Origin: JBAYST01 sp041676005
GTDB lineage: Bacteria > Bacillota_I > Bacilli_A > RFN20 > CAG-826
Assembly (NCBI GenBank): GCA_041676005.1
Contig: JBAYST010000026.1
Location: 1 to 12,659 of the forward strand
DNA length: 12,659 nt
Direction of reading: 5' to 3'
The position numbers were made by a program, and so were the translations under genes. The notes beneath the pieces are model-generated. The model was given only the letters and a program-made list of their open reading frames with translations. It was not told where the DNA came from and did no database searches. Below, one piece after another: positions 1-7,297 of this stretch; the stretch's first letter is position 1; every line of letters begins with the position of its first letter.

Positions 1-39
1 TTAAAGAAATAGAATAATATATGAATAGGAAGACAAATT

Positions 40-897
40 ATGATTATCAGAAGTTACGCTAAAATTAATATCTCTCTCAATGTGCTCTCTAAAAGAGATG
101 ACGGGATGCACGAAATTGACACTGTTATGCTCCCATTAGAATTTCACGATTCTTTGGAAATTTCAGAATTAAAAATAATTCGCGATAATTTTGTCACCTT
201 GTCGGATTATACAGTTGGAGACTATGGACATAATTTAGCGACTACTGCTCTGACCAAAATACTTGATTATGCAGGCAAGTCGAATAAGTTTAGAATCATT
301 ATCAACAAAAATATTTTTGTTTCTTCGGGCTTAGGTGGCGGATCTTCAAATGCTGCGACTACAATGAACGCGATCCGACGCATCTTAAAACTCGACATCA
401 GTAAACAAGAGATGAAAAAACTCGCTTTTGAAGTCGGTTCAGACGTTCCATTCTTTTTAGCGAATGTACCTGCTCGCGTGCGTGGTACAGGAGAAATCGT
501 TGAACCAATTGAAGTCAAAAACAATTATTATGTGTTACTCGTCAAACCAGAAATAGGTTTATCAACTAGAACGGTTTATGAAAAATCTGATGAATATGTT
601 TTAGAAACAACCGATATCGATGGTGTTATTGCCGCATTAAAAAAAGGCGATGATGAGACGTTGGTCAAATTGATGAAAAATTCGTTAGAAAAACCTGCGA
701 TTGAACTTTTACCAGAAATCCAAGATATAAAAGATCAATTAAAAGAAATGGGTCTTGAAATCGTATTGATGTCTGGCTCTGGTTCTGCGGTTTTTGCAAT
801 GCATAAAGATAAAAAAGTCCTGCAAAAAGCCTATAAAATATTAAGAAAAAAATACGAAGTCGAATTAACAAAAGTATATAAAGGAGAAAACAAATGA
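40..897 (+). CDS. ispE: 4-diphosphocytidyl-2-C-methyl-D-erythritol kinase IspE
   Basis: Cytoplasmic GHMP-family kinase that phosphorylates the 2-hydroxyl of CDP-methylerythritol with ATP, a step of the MEP isoprenoid pathway. At 285 aa it has normal family length. Seen: the N-terminal SYAKIN motif with Lys8, followed by KRDDGMHEI (the usual DGYHE with Met for Tyr); the glycine-rich ATP loop GLGGGSSNAA at 97-106; GSDVPFF with the likely catalytic Asp135; and the C-terminal GHMP motif MSGSGSAVFA at 244-253. The residues just before the ATP loop (FVSS, where P-x-G-A is usual) are somewhat divergent. The start is supported by AGGAAG at 27-32, 7 nt upstream. The stop overlaps the glmU start in ATGA, so the two are translationally coupled. 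It is the first gene of the plus-strand operon; the promoter lies outside the window. Ends in TGA, showing that TGA is not a sense codon here. Confidence 0.96.
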   Translation: MIIRSYAKINISLNVLSKRDDGMHEIDTVMLPLEFHDSLEISELKIIRDNFVTLSDYTVGDYGHNLATTALTKILDYAGKSNKFRIIINKNIFVSSGLGGGSSNAATTMNAIRRILKLDISKQEMKKLAFEVGSDVPFFLANVPARVRGTGEIVEPIEVKNNYYVLLVKPEIGLSTRTVYEKSDEYVLETTDIDGVIAALKKGDDETLVKLMKNSLEKPAIELLPEIQDIKDQLKEMGLEIVLMSGSGSAVFAMHKDKKVLQKAYKILRKKYEVELTKVYKGENK

Positions 898-2303
898 ATA
901 AATACGGAATTATCTTAGGCGCCGGAAAAGGAACGCGCATGCTCTCGATCAACAACGAGATTAACAAAGTCGCTTATCCAATTTTAGGGAAACCGATTAT
1001 CAATTATGTTGTCGATGCAGTTGAACCGCTCGAACTTTCAAAAACGATTGTTGTTGTCGGACACGGAGCGGAAAATTTGAAAAAAGTGATTGGTAAAAAT
1101 ACCGATATCGTCACTCAAGAGAAAATTATCGGAACCGGAAATGCGGTTTTAATGGCCAAAGATCTTCTTAAAGACAAAGAAGGAGCAACGATGGTTCTTT
1201 ACGGTGATACTCCTTTGCTCACCTCTAATACTTTGGCTAAAATGTTTAAAAAATTTCAAAAAGATAAAAACGATTTGACTATTTTAACCTCAGTTATCGA
1301 AAATCCGATCGGTTATAACAAAATTATTCGAGAAGACAAAACCGAACGCATTTTGAAAATCAAAGAAATCAAAGAAGCTGTTCAAGTCGATTATATTGTT
1401 ACGGAAGTAGATGCCGGAGTTTATATTTTTGATAATAAACTGCTATTCAAATATTTAGACAGAATGAAACCAGATCTTGATCACGGTGAATACTCCTTGA
1501 TTACAATTGTCGAAATGTTTGTCAACGACGGTTATAAAGTGGAGTCCTATATTGTTGAAGACCGTCAAGAGATGTTTTCGATCAACAACCGATTTCAACT
1601 TGCGTACGCCGGAAAAGTAATTAGAAAGAGAGTTAATCAAAGATTAATGTTTGAAGGCGTTTCCATCGAAGATCCAGATACAACTTACATTTCTCCAGAT
1701 GTGAATATCGGCAAAGACACAATCATCTGTGCGAATTCAACAATTTTGGGAAAGTGTGAAATAGGTCATTCTAATATAATCGGACCTAATACATATCTTC
1801 AAAATGTGAAAATTGGTAATCACAACGAAATCATTTTCTCATATGTTGTTGACGCGACGATAAAAGACAATTCTCAAATCGGACCATTTGCGAGAATCAG
1901 AGGTCAAAGTATAGTTGAGGGCAATTCACGTATTGGAAATTTCGTCGAAATGAAAAATGCGCACGTCGAAAAGGGTGTTAAGATCGCTCACCTAACTTAT
2001 ATTGGTGATACACATATTGGTGAAAATACTAACGTTGGATGTGGAACAATCATCGCTAATTACGATGGTTATAACAAATTCCATACCGAAATTGGTAAAG
2101 ATTGTTTCATCGGTTCTGGAACTATTATCATCGCTCCACTAACCGTGGGAGATAACGCTCTTACTGCTGCTGGTAGCACGATTACCAAAGACGTGCTAAA
2201 TAACGAACTAGCAATTGAAAGAGGGCCACAAGTCAATATTAAAGAAGGAGCTTCGCGCTTTTTTGCGAAAGCTAAAGCGAAAAAAGAAGCGAATAAAAAA
2301 TAA
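894..2303 (+). CDS. glmU: Bifunctional UDP-GlcNAc pyrophosphorylase / GlcN-1-P acetyltransferase GlmU
   Basis: Makes UDP-GlcNAc by acetylating glucosamine-1-P (C-terminal domain) and then transferring UMP (N-terminal domain), for peptidoglycan and other surface glycans. 469 aa, full length. N-terminal Rossmann-type domain (about 1-230): LGAGKGTRM at 8-16, Lys25, IGTGNAV at 79-85, YGDTPLL with Asp105. Left-handed beta-helix domain (about 255-455): hexapeptide repeats, GPFARIR with Arg336, NFVEMK with Lys354, AHLTY with His366 and Tyr369, NYDG then Lys395; this half is very well conserved. The nucleotidyl half is divergent: expected E-I-N-T-G is EVDAG at 171-175, GTGHA is GTGNA, and QGEYYLTD is HGEYSLIT. 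Starts inside the ispE stop with AAGGAG at 881-886, 7 nt upstream. The tail is Lys/Ala-rich. The next gene starts on its stop codon. Acetyltransferase role is secure; uridylyltransferase activity is likely but less certain. Confidence 0.95.
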   Translation: MNKYGIILGAGKGTRMLSINNEINKVAYPILGKPIINYVVDAVEPLELSKTIVVVGHGAENLKKVIGKNTDIVTQEKIIGTGNAVLMAKDLLKDKEGATMVLYGDTPLLTSNTLAKMFKKFQKDKNDLTILTSVIENPIGYNKIIREDKTERILKIKEIKEAVQVDYIVTEVDAGVYIFDNKLLFKYLDRMKPDLDHGEYSLITIVEMFVNDGYKVESYIVEDRQEMFSINNRFQLAYAGKVIRKRVNQRLMFEGVSIEDPDTTYISPDVNIGKDTIICANSTILGKCEIGHSNIIGPNTYLQNVKIGNHNEIIFSYVVDATIKDNSQIGPFARIRGQSIVEGNSRIGNFVEMKNAHVEKGVKIAHLTYIGDTHIGENTNVGCGTIIANYDGYNKFHTEIGKDCFIGSGTIIIAPLTVGDNALTAAGSTITKDVLNNELAIERGPQVNIKEGASRFFAKAKAKKEANKK

Positions 2304-2554
2304 TGCTCTTCATAGATAGTTTTGGGAAGAACATTTATATAGGCAAAAAACAAGTCGGTTATATCGACGATAACATTCTTTTTATCAGCGGACAAAAATT
2401 CGCTGATATCACTGATCATGGTGTGATATCGATGGGCGGAAAAAGAGTTGGCCACATTGAAGATGATAGTTCGATCATCATAAACGGTCGTGAAGTCGGC
2501 TACGTCGATGGTGATAATAATTTTGTTTTTCGTGAAGACTTTGCGAAAAAATAA
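2303..2554 (+). CDS. Small four-repeat beta protein coupled to glmU
   Basis: 83 aa, function unknown. Its start codon shares one base with the glmU stop (TAATG), and no clear Shine-Dalgarno is visible, so translation probably re-initiates after glmU. No signal peptide, membrane segment or cysteine. Residues 13-76 consist of four short repeats of 15-16 aa: a Gly-containing turn, two polar residues, a V-G or similar pair (V18-G19, F33-A34, V49-G50, V65-G66), an aromatic/His and Ile/Val, acidic residues, then a hydrophobic strand (ILFI, VISM, SIII, NFVF). This alternation predicts a small, all-beta protein, likely a repetitive sheet or propeller-like fold. I loosely recall similar short repeats in proteins annotated as 5-fold beta-flower, but that match is from memory only. 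It occupies the place after glmU where many Bacillota carry prs. Continuous reading frame, coupling and the terminator immediately after it support a real gene. Confidence 0.85.
   Translation: MLFIDSFGKNIYIGKKQVGYIDDNILFISGQKFADITDHGVISMGGKRVGHIEDDSSIIINGREVGYVDGDNNFVFREDFAKK
2339..2530 (+). repeat. Four tandem 15-16-residue protein repeats
   Basis: Degenerate tandem repeat in the small protein after glmU. The anchor pairs V-G, F-A, V-G, V-G start at residues 18, 33, 49 and 65, giving spacings of 15, 16 and 16. The second copy is the most diverged (QKFADITD). Copies 1, 3 and 4 share the pattern G-basic-polar-V-G-(Y/H)-(I/V)-acidic. The repeats are seen at protein level; the DNA copies are too diverged to be a recent duplication. 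Confidence 0.8.
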
Positions 2555-2587
2555 AAAATACTCCCAGCAAAACGGGAGTATTTTTTT
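2553..2587. terminator. Bidirectional intrinsic terminator between converging operons
   Basis: Perfect stem with arms TACTCCC (2559-2565) and GGGAGTA (2574-2580), an 8-nt loop, extended by an A-run (2553-2558) on the left pairing with the T-run (2581-2587) on the right. Read on plus it ends the ispE-glmU operon with a U-tract after the stem; read on minus the A-run becomes the U-tract and ends ppdK, whose stop codon lies at 2599. It begins inside the stop codon of the small beta protein. Confidence 0.93.
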
Positions 2588-2598
2588 AAACGTATTTA

Positions 2599-5229
2599 TT
2601 ATTTCTTGTTTTTAATTGCAGCTTGCGCAGCAGCCAAACGAGCGATAGGGACTCGGAACGGTGAACAAGAAACATAATCTAATCCAACTCGGTGGAAGAA
2701 ATCAATTGAGAATGGATCTCCGCCGTGTTCTCCGCAAACACCAAGATGTAAATCCTTGTTGGTAGCGCGTCCTTCTTCGACGGCGATTTTAATCAAACGA
2801 CCGACACCTTTTTCATCGACGTGTGCAAATGGATCTTGTTCAAAGATCTTAGTTGCGTAGTAATCAGGTAAGAATTTACCCGCATCATCACGAGAGAATC
2901 CGTAAGTCATTTGGGTTAAGTCATTCGTTCCAAAGGAATAGAATTTAGCTTCTGGAGCGATTTCACTAGAAAGTAAAGCAGCTCGAGGAATTTCGACCAT
3001 CGTCCCAACTTCATAATCGAGGTCCGCTTTGTTTTCGGCGATGACTTTGTTCGCTTCTTCTTCAATGATTGCTTTAACAAACTTAAATTCTCTCACATCT
3101 AAAGTAAGAGGAATCATGATTTCTGCAGTGATTTTTTTGCCAAGATCTTTTTGAGCTTTAATCGCTGCTTCAATAATAGCTCGAGTCTGCATCCGTCCGA
3201 TTTCTGGATAAGAAACGTCAAGACGGCAACCTCGGTGACCCATCATTGGGTTGAATTCGTGGAGATAGTCGATTCTTTCTTTAATTTTTTCAACGCTGAC
3301 TTTCATCGCTTTGGAAAGTTCGAGGATTTTTTCTTCTTCTTGAGGTAAGAATTCATGTAGAGGTGGATCTAAAAGTCTAATTGTGACATTTAGTCCTTTC
3401 ATTGACATGAAAATTTCATAGAAGTCTTGTCTTTGATATGGAAGCAATTCTTCTAAAGCGGCTTCACGTGCTTCAAGACTATCTGAAAGAATCATCTTTC
3501 TCATATGGAAGACACGGTCAGCTCCGAAGAACATATGTTCAGTACGGCATAAACCAATACCTTCTGCCCCAAAGTTTGAAGCAGTAATTGCATCTTTTGG
3601 AGTGTCAGCATTAGCGCGTACACGTAAAGTGCGGAATTCATCTGCCCAATCCATAATTCTCTTGAAGTCACCGCTTAAAGTAGGAGTGACTTTTTTGATA
3701 TCTCCAGCGTAAACGTGGCCGGTTCCACCATCTAAAGAGATAACGTCATTTTTTGTATAGACTTTGCCATTGAAGACTAAAGTTTCTTTTTCTTCGTCTA
3801 TGACGGCTTCAGCACATCCGGCAACACAGCATTTGCCCATTCCACGAGCGACAACCGCTGCGTGAGAAGTCATTCCACCACGTTTGGTGAGAATTCCTTC
3901 AGAGCTGATCATTCCATCGATATCTTCAGGGGAAGTTTCGGCACGAACGAGAATAACTTTTTCGCCATTTTCGTGACGCACTTTTGCATCGTGAGCGTCA
4001 AACGCGATTTTTCCAGTCGCAGCACCTGGAGAAGCTGGTAAACCAGTTCCAATCGGTTCGATAGTCTTTAATGCTGCAGGATCAAACGTTGGATGTAATA
4101 AACTGTCAAGTGAACCAGGATCAACTCTTAACACTGCTTCTTCAGGAGTGATAAGGCCTTCATCGACTAAGTCACAAGCAATTTTCAACGCTGCCGCTGC
4201 AGTTCTTTTGCCATTACGAGTTTGAAGGAAGTATAAAACTTCATCTTCAACAGTGAATTCCATGTCTTGCATATCGCGATAATGGTTTTCAAGTAAATGC
4301 ACAGTGTCCATGAATTGGTCATAGACATGAGGCATTCTTCTTTTTAACTCATCGATATGGAATGGAGTTCTGATTCCGGCGACGACGTCTTCACCTTGAG
4401 CATCTGGAAGATACTCAGCAAAGATTTCTTTTTCACCGGTAGCTGGGGAACGAGAGAACGCGACGCCGGTTCCAGATTTTTCACCTTTGTTACCAAAGGC
4501 CATTGATTGGACGTTGACGGCTGTGCCCCAAGCGTAAGGAATGTGGTGCATTTTACGATAAGTATTCGCACGTGGGTTATCCCATGATCTGAAAACGGCA
4601 GTAACCGCCTCAATGATTTGAACATATGGATCAGTTGGGAACTCTTCGCCAAAAATATCCACGTAGTATTTTTTGTATTTGGCGACCAAGCCTTTTAACT
4701 CTTCGGCTGTAATTTCAGTATCGAGTTTGTAACCTCTTTCTTGTTTGAGGTTTTCAAGCATCTTATCCATTTCGGTTCTTGGATGACCTTTTGCAATGTT
4801 TGTGTACATCAAAATGAATCTGCGATAGCAATCTAAAGCGAATCTTTCATTATTCGTTTCTTTTGCTAATGCATTCATTGTCACATCATTTAAACCTAAG
4901 TTTAAAACGGTATCCATCATTCCAGGCATACTGACTCGAGCGCCTGAACGCACACTCACCAATAAAGGATTGTGTTCGCCACCGAATGTTTTTCCTGTTT
5001 CTTTTTCAAGGCCATGGATTGCCTCGTTGATTTGTTCAATCAAGTATTTTGGCATTTTTTTGCCACTTTCGTAGTACAGAGTACATGCCTCAGTGGAAAT
5101 GGTGAATCCTTGTGGAATCGGAACACCGATGTGTGTCATTTCCGCTAAGCCAGCTCCCTTGCCGCCTAGAAGTTCTTTGCCTAAGCCATGAGAGTCTTTA
5201 AATGGGTAAACGTATTTTTTTTCTGACAT
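2599..5229 (-). CDS. ppdK: Pyruvate, phosphate dikinase
   Basis: Interconverts pyruvate + ATP + Pi and PEP + AMP + PPi in the cytoplasm; in anaerobic Bacillota it often works in glycolysis with, or in place of, pyruvate kinase. 876 aa, typical bacterial length. N-terminal ATP-grasp domain: LLGGKGAGLAEM at 20-31, SVRSGARVSMPGMMDT at 92-107, EFTVEDEVLYFLQTRNG at 324-340. Central phosphohistidine domain: GGMTSHAAVVARGMG at 451-465 with catalytic His456 and neighbouring Thr454, the residue class phosphorylated by PPDK regulatory proteins. C-terminal TIM barrel: GLCRTEHMFF at 559-568, Arg618 in IRLLDPPLHEF, GTNDLTQ at 767-773, and CGEHGGDP at 832-839 with catalytic Cys832. All key residues are intact. 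The start is supported by AGGAGG at 5235-5240, 5 nt away. Monocistronic as far as seen; it faces the glmU operon across a shared terminator. No PPDK regulatory protein gene is in the window. Confidence 0.97.
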   Translation of the reverse strand: MSEKKYVYPFKDSHGLGKELLGGKGAGLAEMTHIGVPIPQGFTISTEACTLYYESGKKMPKYLIEQINEAIHGLEKETGKTFGGEHNPLLVSVRSGARVSMPGMMDTVLNLGLNDVTMNALAKETNNERFALDCYRRFILMYTNIAKGHPRTEMDKMLENLKQERGYKLDTEITAEELKGLVAKYKKYYVDIFGEEFPTDPYVQIIEAVTAVFRSWDNPRANTYRKMHHIPYAWGTAVNVQSMAFGNKGEKSGTGVAFSRSPATGEKEIFAEYLPDAQGEDVVAGIRTPFHIDELKRRMPHVYDQFMDTVHLLENHYRDMQDMEFTVEDEVLYFLQTRNGKRTAAAALKIACDLVDEGLITPEEAVLRVDPGSLDSLLHPTFDPAALKTIEPIGTGLPASPGAATGKIAFDAHDAKVRHENGEKVILVRAETSPEDIDGMISSEGILTKRGGMTSHAAVVARGMGKCCVAGCAEAVIDEEKETLVFNGKVYTKNDVISLDGGTGHVYAGDIKKVTPTLSGDFKRIMDWADEFRTLRVRANADTPKDAITASNFGAEGIGLCRTEHMFFGADRVFHMRKMILSDSLEAREAALEELLPYQRQDFYEIFMSMKGLNVTIRLLDPPLHEFLPQEEEKILELSKAMKVSVEKIKERIDYLHEFNPMMGHRGCRLDVSYPEIGRMQTRAIIEAAIKAQKDLGKKITAEIMIPLTLDVREFKFVKAIIEEEANKVIAENKADLDYEVGTMVEIPRAALLSSEIAPEAKFYSFGTNDLTQMTYGFSRDDAGKFLPDYYATKIFEQDPFAHVDEKGVGRLIKIAVEEGRATNKDLHLGVCGEHGGDPFSIDFFHRVGLDYVSCSPFRVPIARLAAAQAAIKNKK

Positions 5230-5261
5230 ATTGTCCTCCTTATCTTTTTTTCTAATTTTGT

Positions 5262-5288
5262 CGAGTGTTAAACATGAATTTTAACTCG
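5262..5288 (-). promoter_or_regulatory. Imperfect inverted repeat in the ppdK leader
   Basis: Arms CGAGTGTTAAA (5262-5272) and TTTAACTCG (5280-5288) pair with a 2-nt bulge around a 7-nt loop, between the probable ppdK promoter and its ribosome binding site. It could be an operator or a leader hairpin; no cognate regulator is identifiable here, and AT-rich sequence makes chance possible. Confidence 0.35.
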
Positions 5289-5296
5289 CGCGACTT

Positions 5297-5327
5297 ATAT
5301 TATCATAGATAATAGAAAAAACACTAA
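5297..5327 (-). promoter_or_regulatory. Tentative ppdK promoter
   Basis: On the minus strand GATAAT (5304-5299) is a 5/6 match to a -10 box, within TATGATAATAT, which also offers an extended TGA element. The -35 region 17 nt upstream (TTAGTG, 5327-5322) matches poorly. The position, 70-75 nt before the ppdK start and 35-40 nt after the stop of the preceding exporter gene, fits a separate transcript for ppdK. Confidence 0.35.
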
Positions 5328-5338
5328 TTATTTGCGCT

Positions 5339-7297
5339 TTATCTATTAAAAATCGCGTTTTTTCTGTTTGTAGCGACCTCCGTCGCCGATTCTAGATTCT
5401 CAGCTTTTTCCATTGGATTTGAACCTGAGAATTGAGCGTTATATAGTTCGGCATAAAAACCGCCTAGTTCAAGTAATTCTTTGTGACTGCCAGATTCGAC
5501 AATTTTTCCACGATTCATGACGACAATAGTTTTAGCATTTTTAATCGTGGAAAGACGATGAGCGATAATAAAACTTGTTTTATTTTTCATCATTTTATTC
5601 ATCGCATCTTGAATCATCATTTCCGTTCTTGTATCAACAGAAGAAGTCGCTTCATCTAAGATGAGAATTTTAGGCCGTGAAACGATTGCTCTAGCGATGG
5701 TGATGAGCTGCCTTTGACCTTGAGAAATATTTGTTCCATCTTCATAGAGCATAAAATCATAACCATTCGGGAGAGTGGAAATGAAGTGATGAGCATGAGC
5801 AGCTTCAGCAGCTTCAATGATTTCTTCATCGGTCGCATCACTCCTTCCATAACGGATGTTTTCTTTGATCGATCCTGAGAATAACCAGGTATCTTGTAAA
5901 ACCATACCAACTGAACCACGAAGAACAGATCTTTTATAATTTGTGATACATGTTCCATCTAAAGATATACAACCTTTGTCGACATCATAAAATCTCATCA
6001 ATAGATTGACAATTGTGGTTTTGCCCGCGCCAGTCGGACCGACAATGGCAATACTATCACCCGGATGAACTTTTAAATTCATATCAGTGATTAATTCTTT
6101 GTCTTTTACATAAGAGAAATCTACTTTATCAAAGATAATATCTCCTTTAATTCCATCTTCACTTGCAATTGCATTAACAACATCTCGCGGTTCTTCTATT
6201 TCATCGAGGAGTTCAAAAATTCGATCTGCAGAAGCGACGACGAGTTGAACGGTCGAAGCGATTTCTCCGATTTGTTGGAATGGTTGTTGGAACATTTGTA
6301 GATAATTAAAGAAAATCACAACTGTTCCGATTTGTGAAACCGGATCACTTGAAGCGTTGATAATGACCGCGCCGACAACAGAAACCGCAACATAACCAAG
6401 ATTATTGACAAAACGCATCGTTGGGAAAATCAAAGACGATAACCAACGAGACTTCCAGTCTGCCTTTTTCATTCTATCTGACAAATCGTTAAAAACCTTG
6501 AGTGAATCTTCTTCTTTATTGAATAATTTCACTACTGCAAATCCTGCGTATTGCTCTTCGGCGTGTCCAGTTAGGTCACCCAACCGAGTTTGATAGGCAA
6601 TGTATTGTTTTTGAGATTTTTTAGCGATAAAAACGGTGATGAAAATATCTAAAGGCAAAACGGTGAGAACGACTAAAGCGAGTTGCCAAGAAACGATGAA
6701 CATCACTACGACAACACCGATGAATAAAGTGACACCAGAAATGGTTTGATTGACAATTGTTGATAAAGAAAACGAAACGTTATCAACATCGTTAATTCCT
6801 CGTGAGAGAATTTCACCGATTGTTTTTGAATCAAAATAGCTTAAAGGTAAACGATCTAATTTAGCTTTGATTTGTTGCCGAAGTTCAAAAGAATAAACTG
6901 CGGATATTTTTACAACTATGAATTGCGCAAGCCATGATATAAAAGAGTTGATGAGATAAAAGCCTAAGATAATTCCAAACGTTGTCCACATTTTGAACCA
7001 CTCAATGACAATGTTTCCTTCGGTGGATAAATGAATATATTCCCCAACATAAGCTGGATTTGCATTAATCCCCGCCAAATCTTTAGAGAATCCATTGATT
7101 AAGTCACGAAGGAAAATGGGTGAAATTACCGAAAGAATAGAGGCGACAATCAAAATTAAAGAGACGAAAATGAAAGCACCGAGTTGAGGTTTGAATTGTT
7201 TGAGCAGACGAGAAGAAGTCTTTTTGAAATTTTTAGGTTTGGAAAATTTCATTCCTCCTCCCCTTCCGTGAGGAGAACCTCCCATTGGACCGGCCAT
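5339..7297 (-). CDS. Heterodimeric ABC exporter subunit B (canonical ATP site)
   Basis: 652-aa half-transporter: about six membrane segments in residues 38-345 followed by a nucleotide-binding domain. Works with the product of the upstream gene to drive outward transport of drugs, lipids or peptides; the substrate cannot be told. Seen: Walker A GPTGAGKTT at 420-428, Q-loop Gln468, signature ISQGQ at 524-528 (non-consensus for LSGGQ), Walker B ILILDE with catalytic Glu549, and switch His580 in AHRLSTI. Known for this family (TM287/288, LmrCD, BmrCD types): the partner with intact Glu and His carries an altered signature, exactly as here. The N-terminus is Gly-rich (MAGPMGGSPHGRGGG), a common feature of this subgroup. 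There is a longer first external loop, about 70-103. The start shares one base with the stop of the partner gene (TAATG on minus), with a perfect ribosome binding site inside the partner's 3' end. Last gene of the tetR operon; no clear terminator follows. Confidence 0.94.
   Translation of the reverse strand: MAGPMGGSPHGRGGGMKFSKPKNFKKTSSRLLKQFKPQLGAFIFVSLILIVASILSVISPIFLRDLINGFSKDLAGINANPAYVGEYIHLSTEGNIVIEWFKMWTTFGIILGFYLINSFISWLAQFIVVKISAVYSFELRQQIKAKLDRLPLSYFDSKTIGEILSRGINDVDNVSFSLSTIVNQTISGVTLFIGVVVVMFIVSWQLALVVLTVLPLDIFITVFIAKKSQKQYIAYQTRLGDLTGHAEEQYAGFAVVKLFNKEEDSLKVFNDLSDRMKKADWKSRWLSSLIFPTMRFVNNLGYVAVSVVGAVIINASSDPVSQIGTVVIFFNYLQMFQQPFQQIGEIASTVQLVVASADRIFELLDEIEEPRDVVNAIASEDGIKGDIIFDKVDFSYVKDKELITDMNLKVHPGDSIAIVGPTGAGKTTIVNLLMRFYDVDKGCISLDGTCITNYKRSVLRGSVGMVLQDTWLFSGSIKENIRYGRSDATDEEIIEAAEAAHAHHFISTLPNGYDFMLYEDGTNISQGQRQLITIARAIVSRPKILILDEATSSVDTRTEMMIQDAMNKMMKNKTSFIIAHRLSTIKNAKTIVVMNRGKIVESGSHKELLELGGFYAELYNAQFSGSNPMEKAENLESATEVATNRKNAIFNR

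Noticed and set aside
1..12. Possible last codons of an upstream gene (Leu-Lys-Lys-stop, frame 1), perhaps rsmA, which often precedes ispE
   Set aside because: Only three codons, and other frames also stop within 20 bases; no support for identity.
3151..3348. Plus-strand open frame opposite ppdK, and similar open frames opposite other genes
   Set aside because: They lie antisense to strongly conserved coding sequence, have no ribosome binding site or recognisable motif, and are shadows of real genes.
5305..5346. 8-bp inverted repeat ATAGATAA / TTATCTAT across the end of the exporter operon as a terminator
   Set aside because: Entirely weak A-T rich stem with a 26-nt loop and no following U-tract on the minus strand; likely chance.
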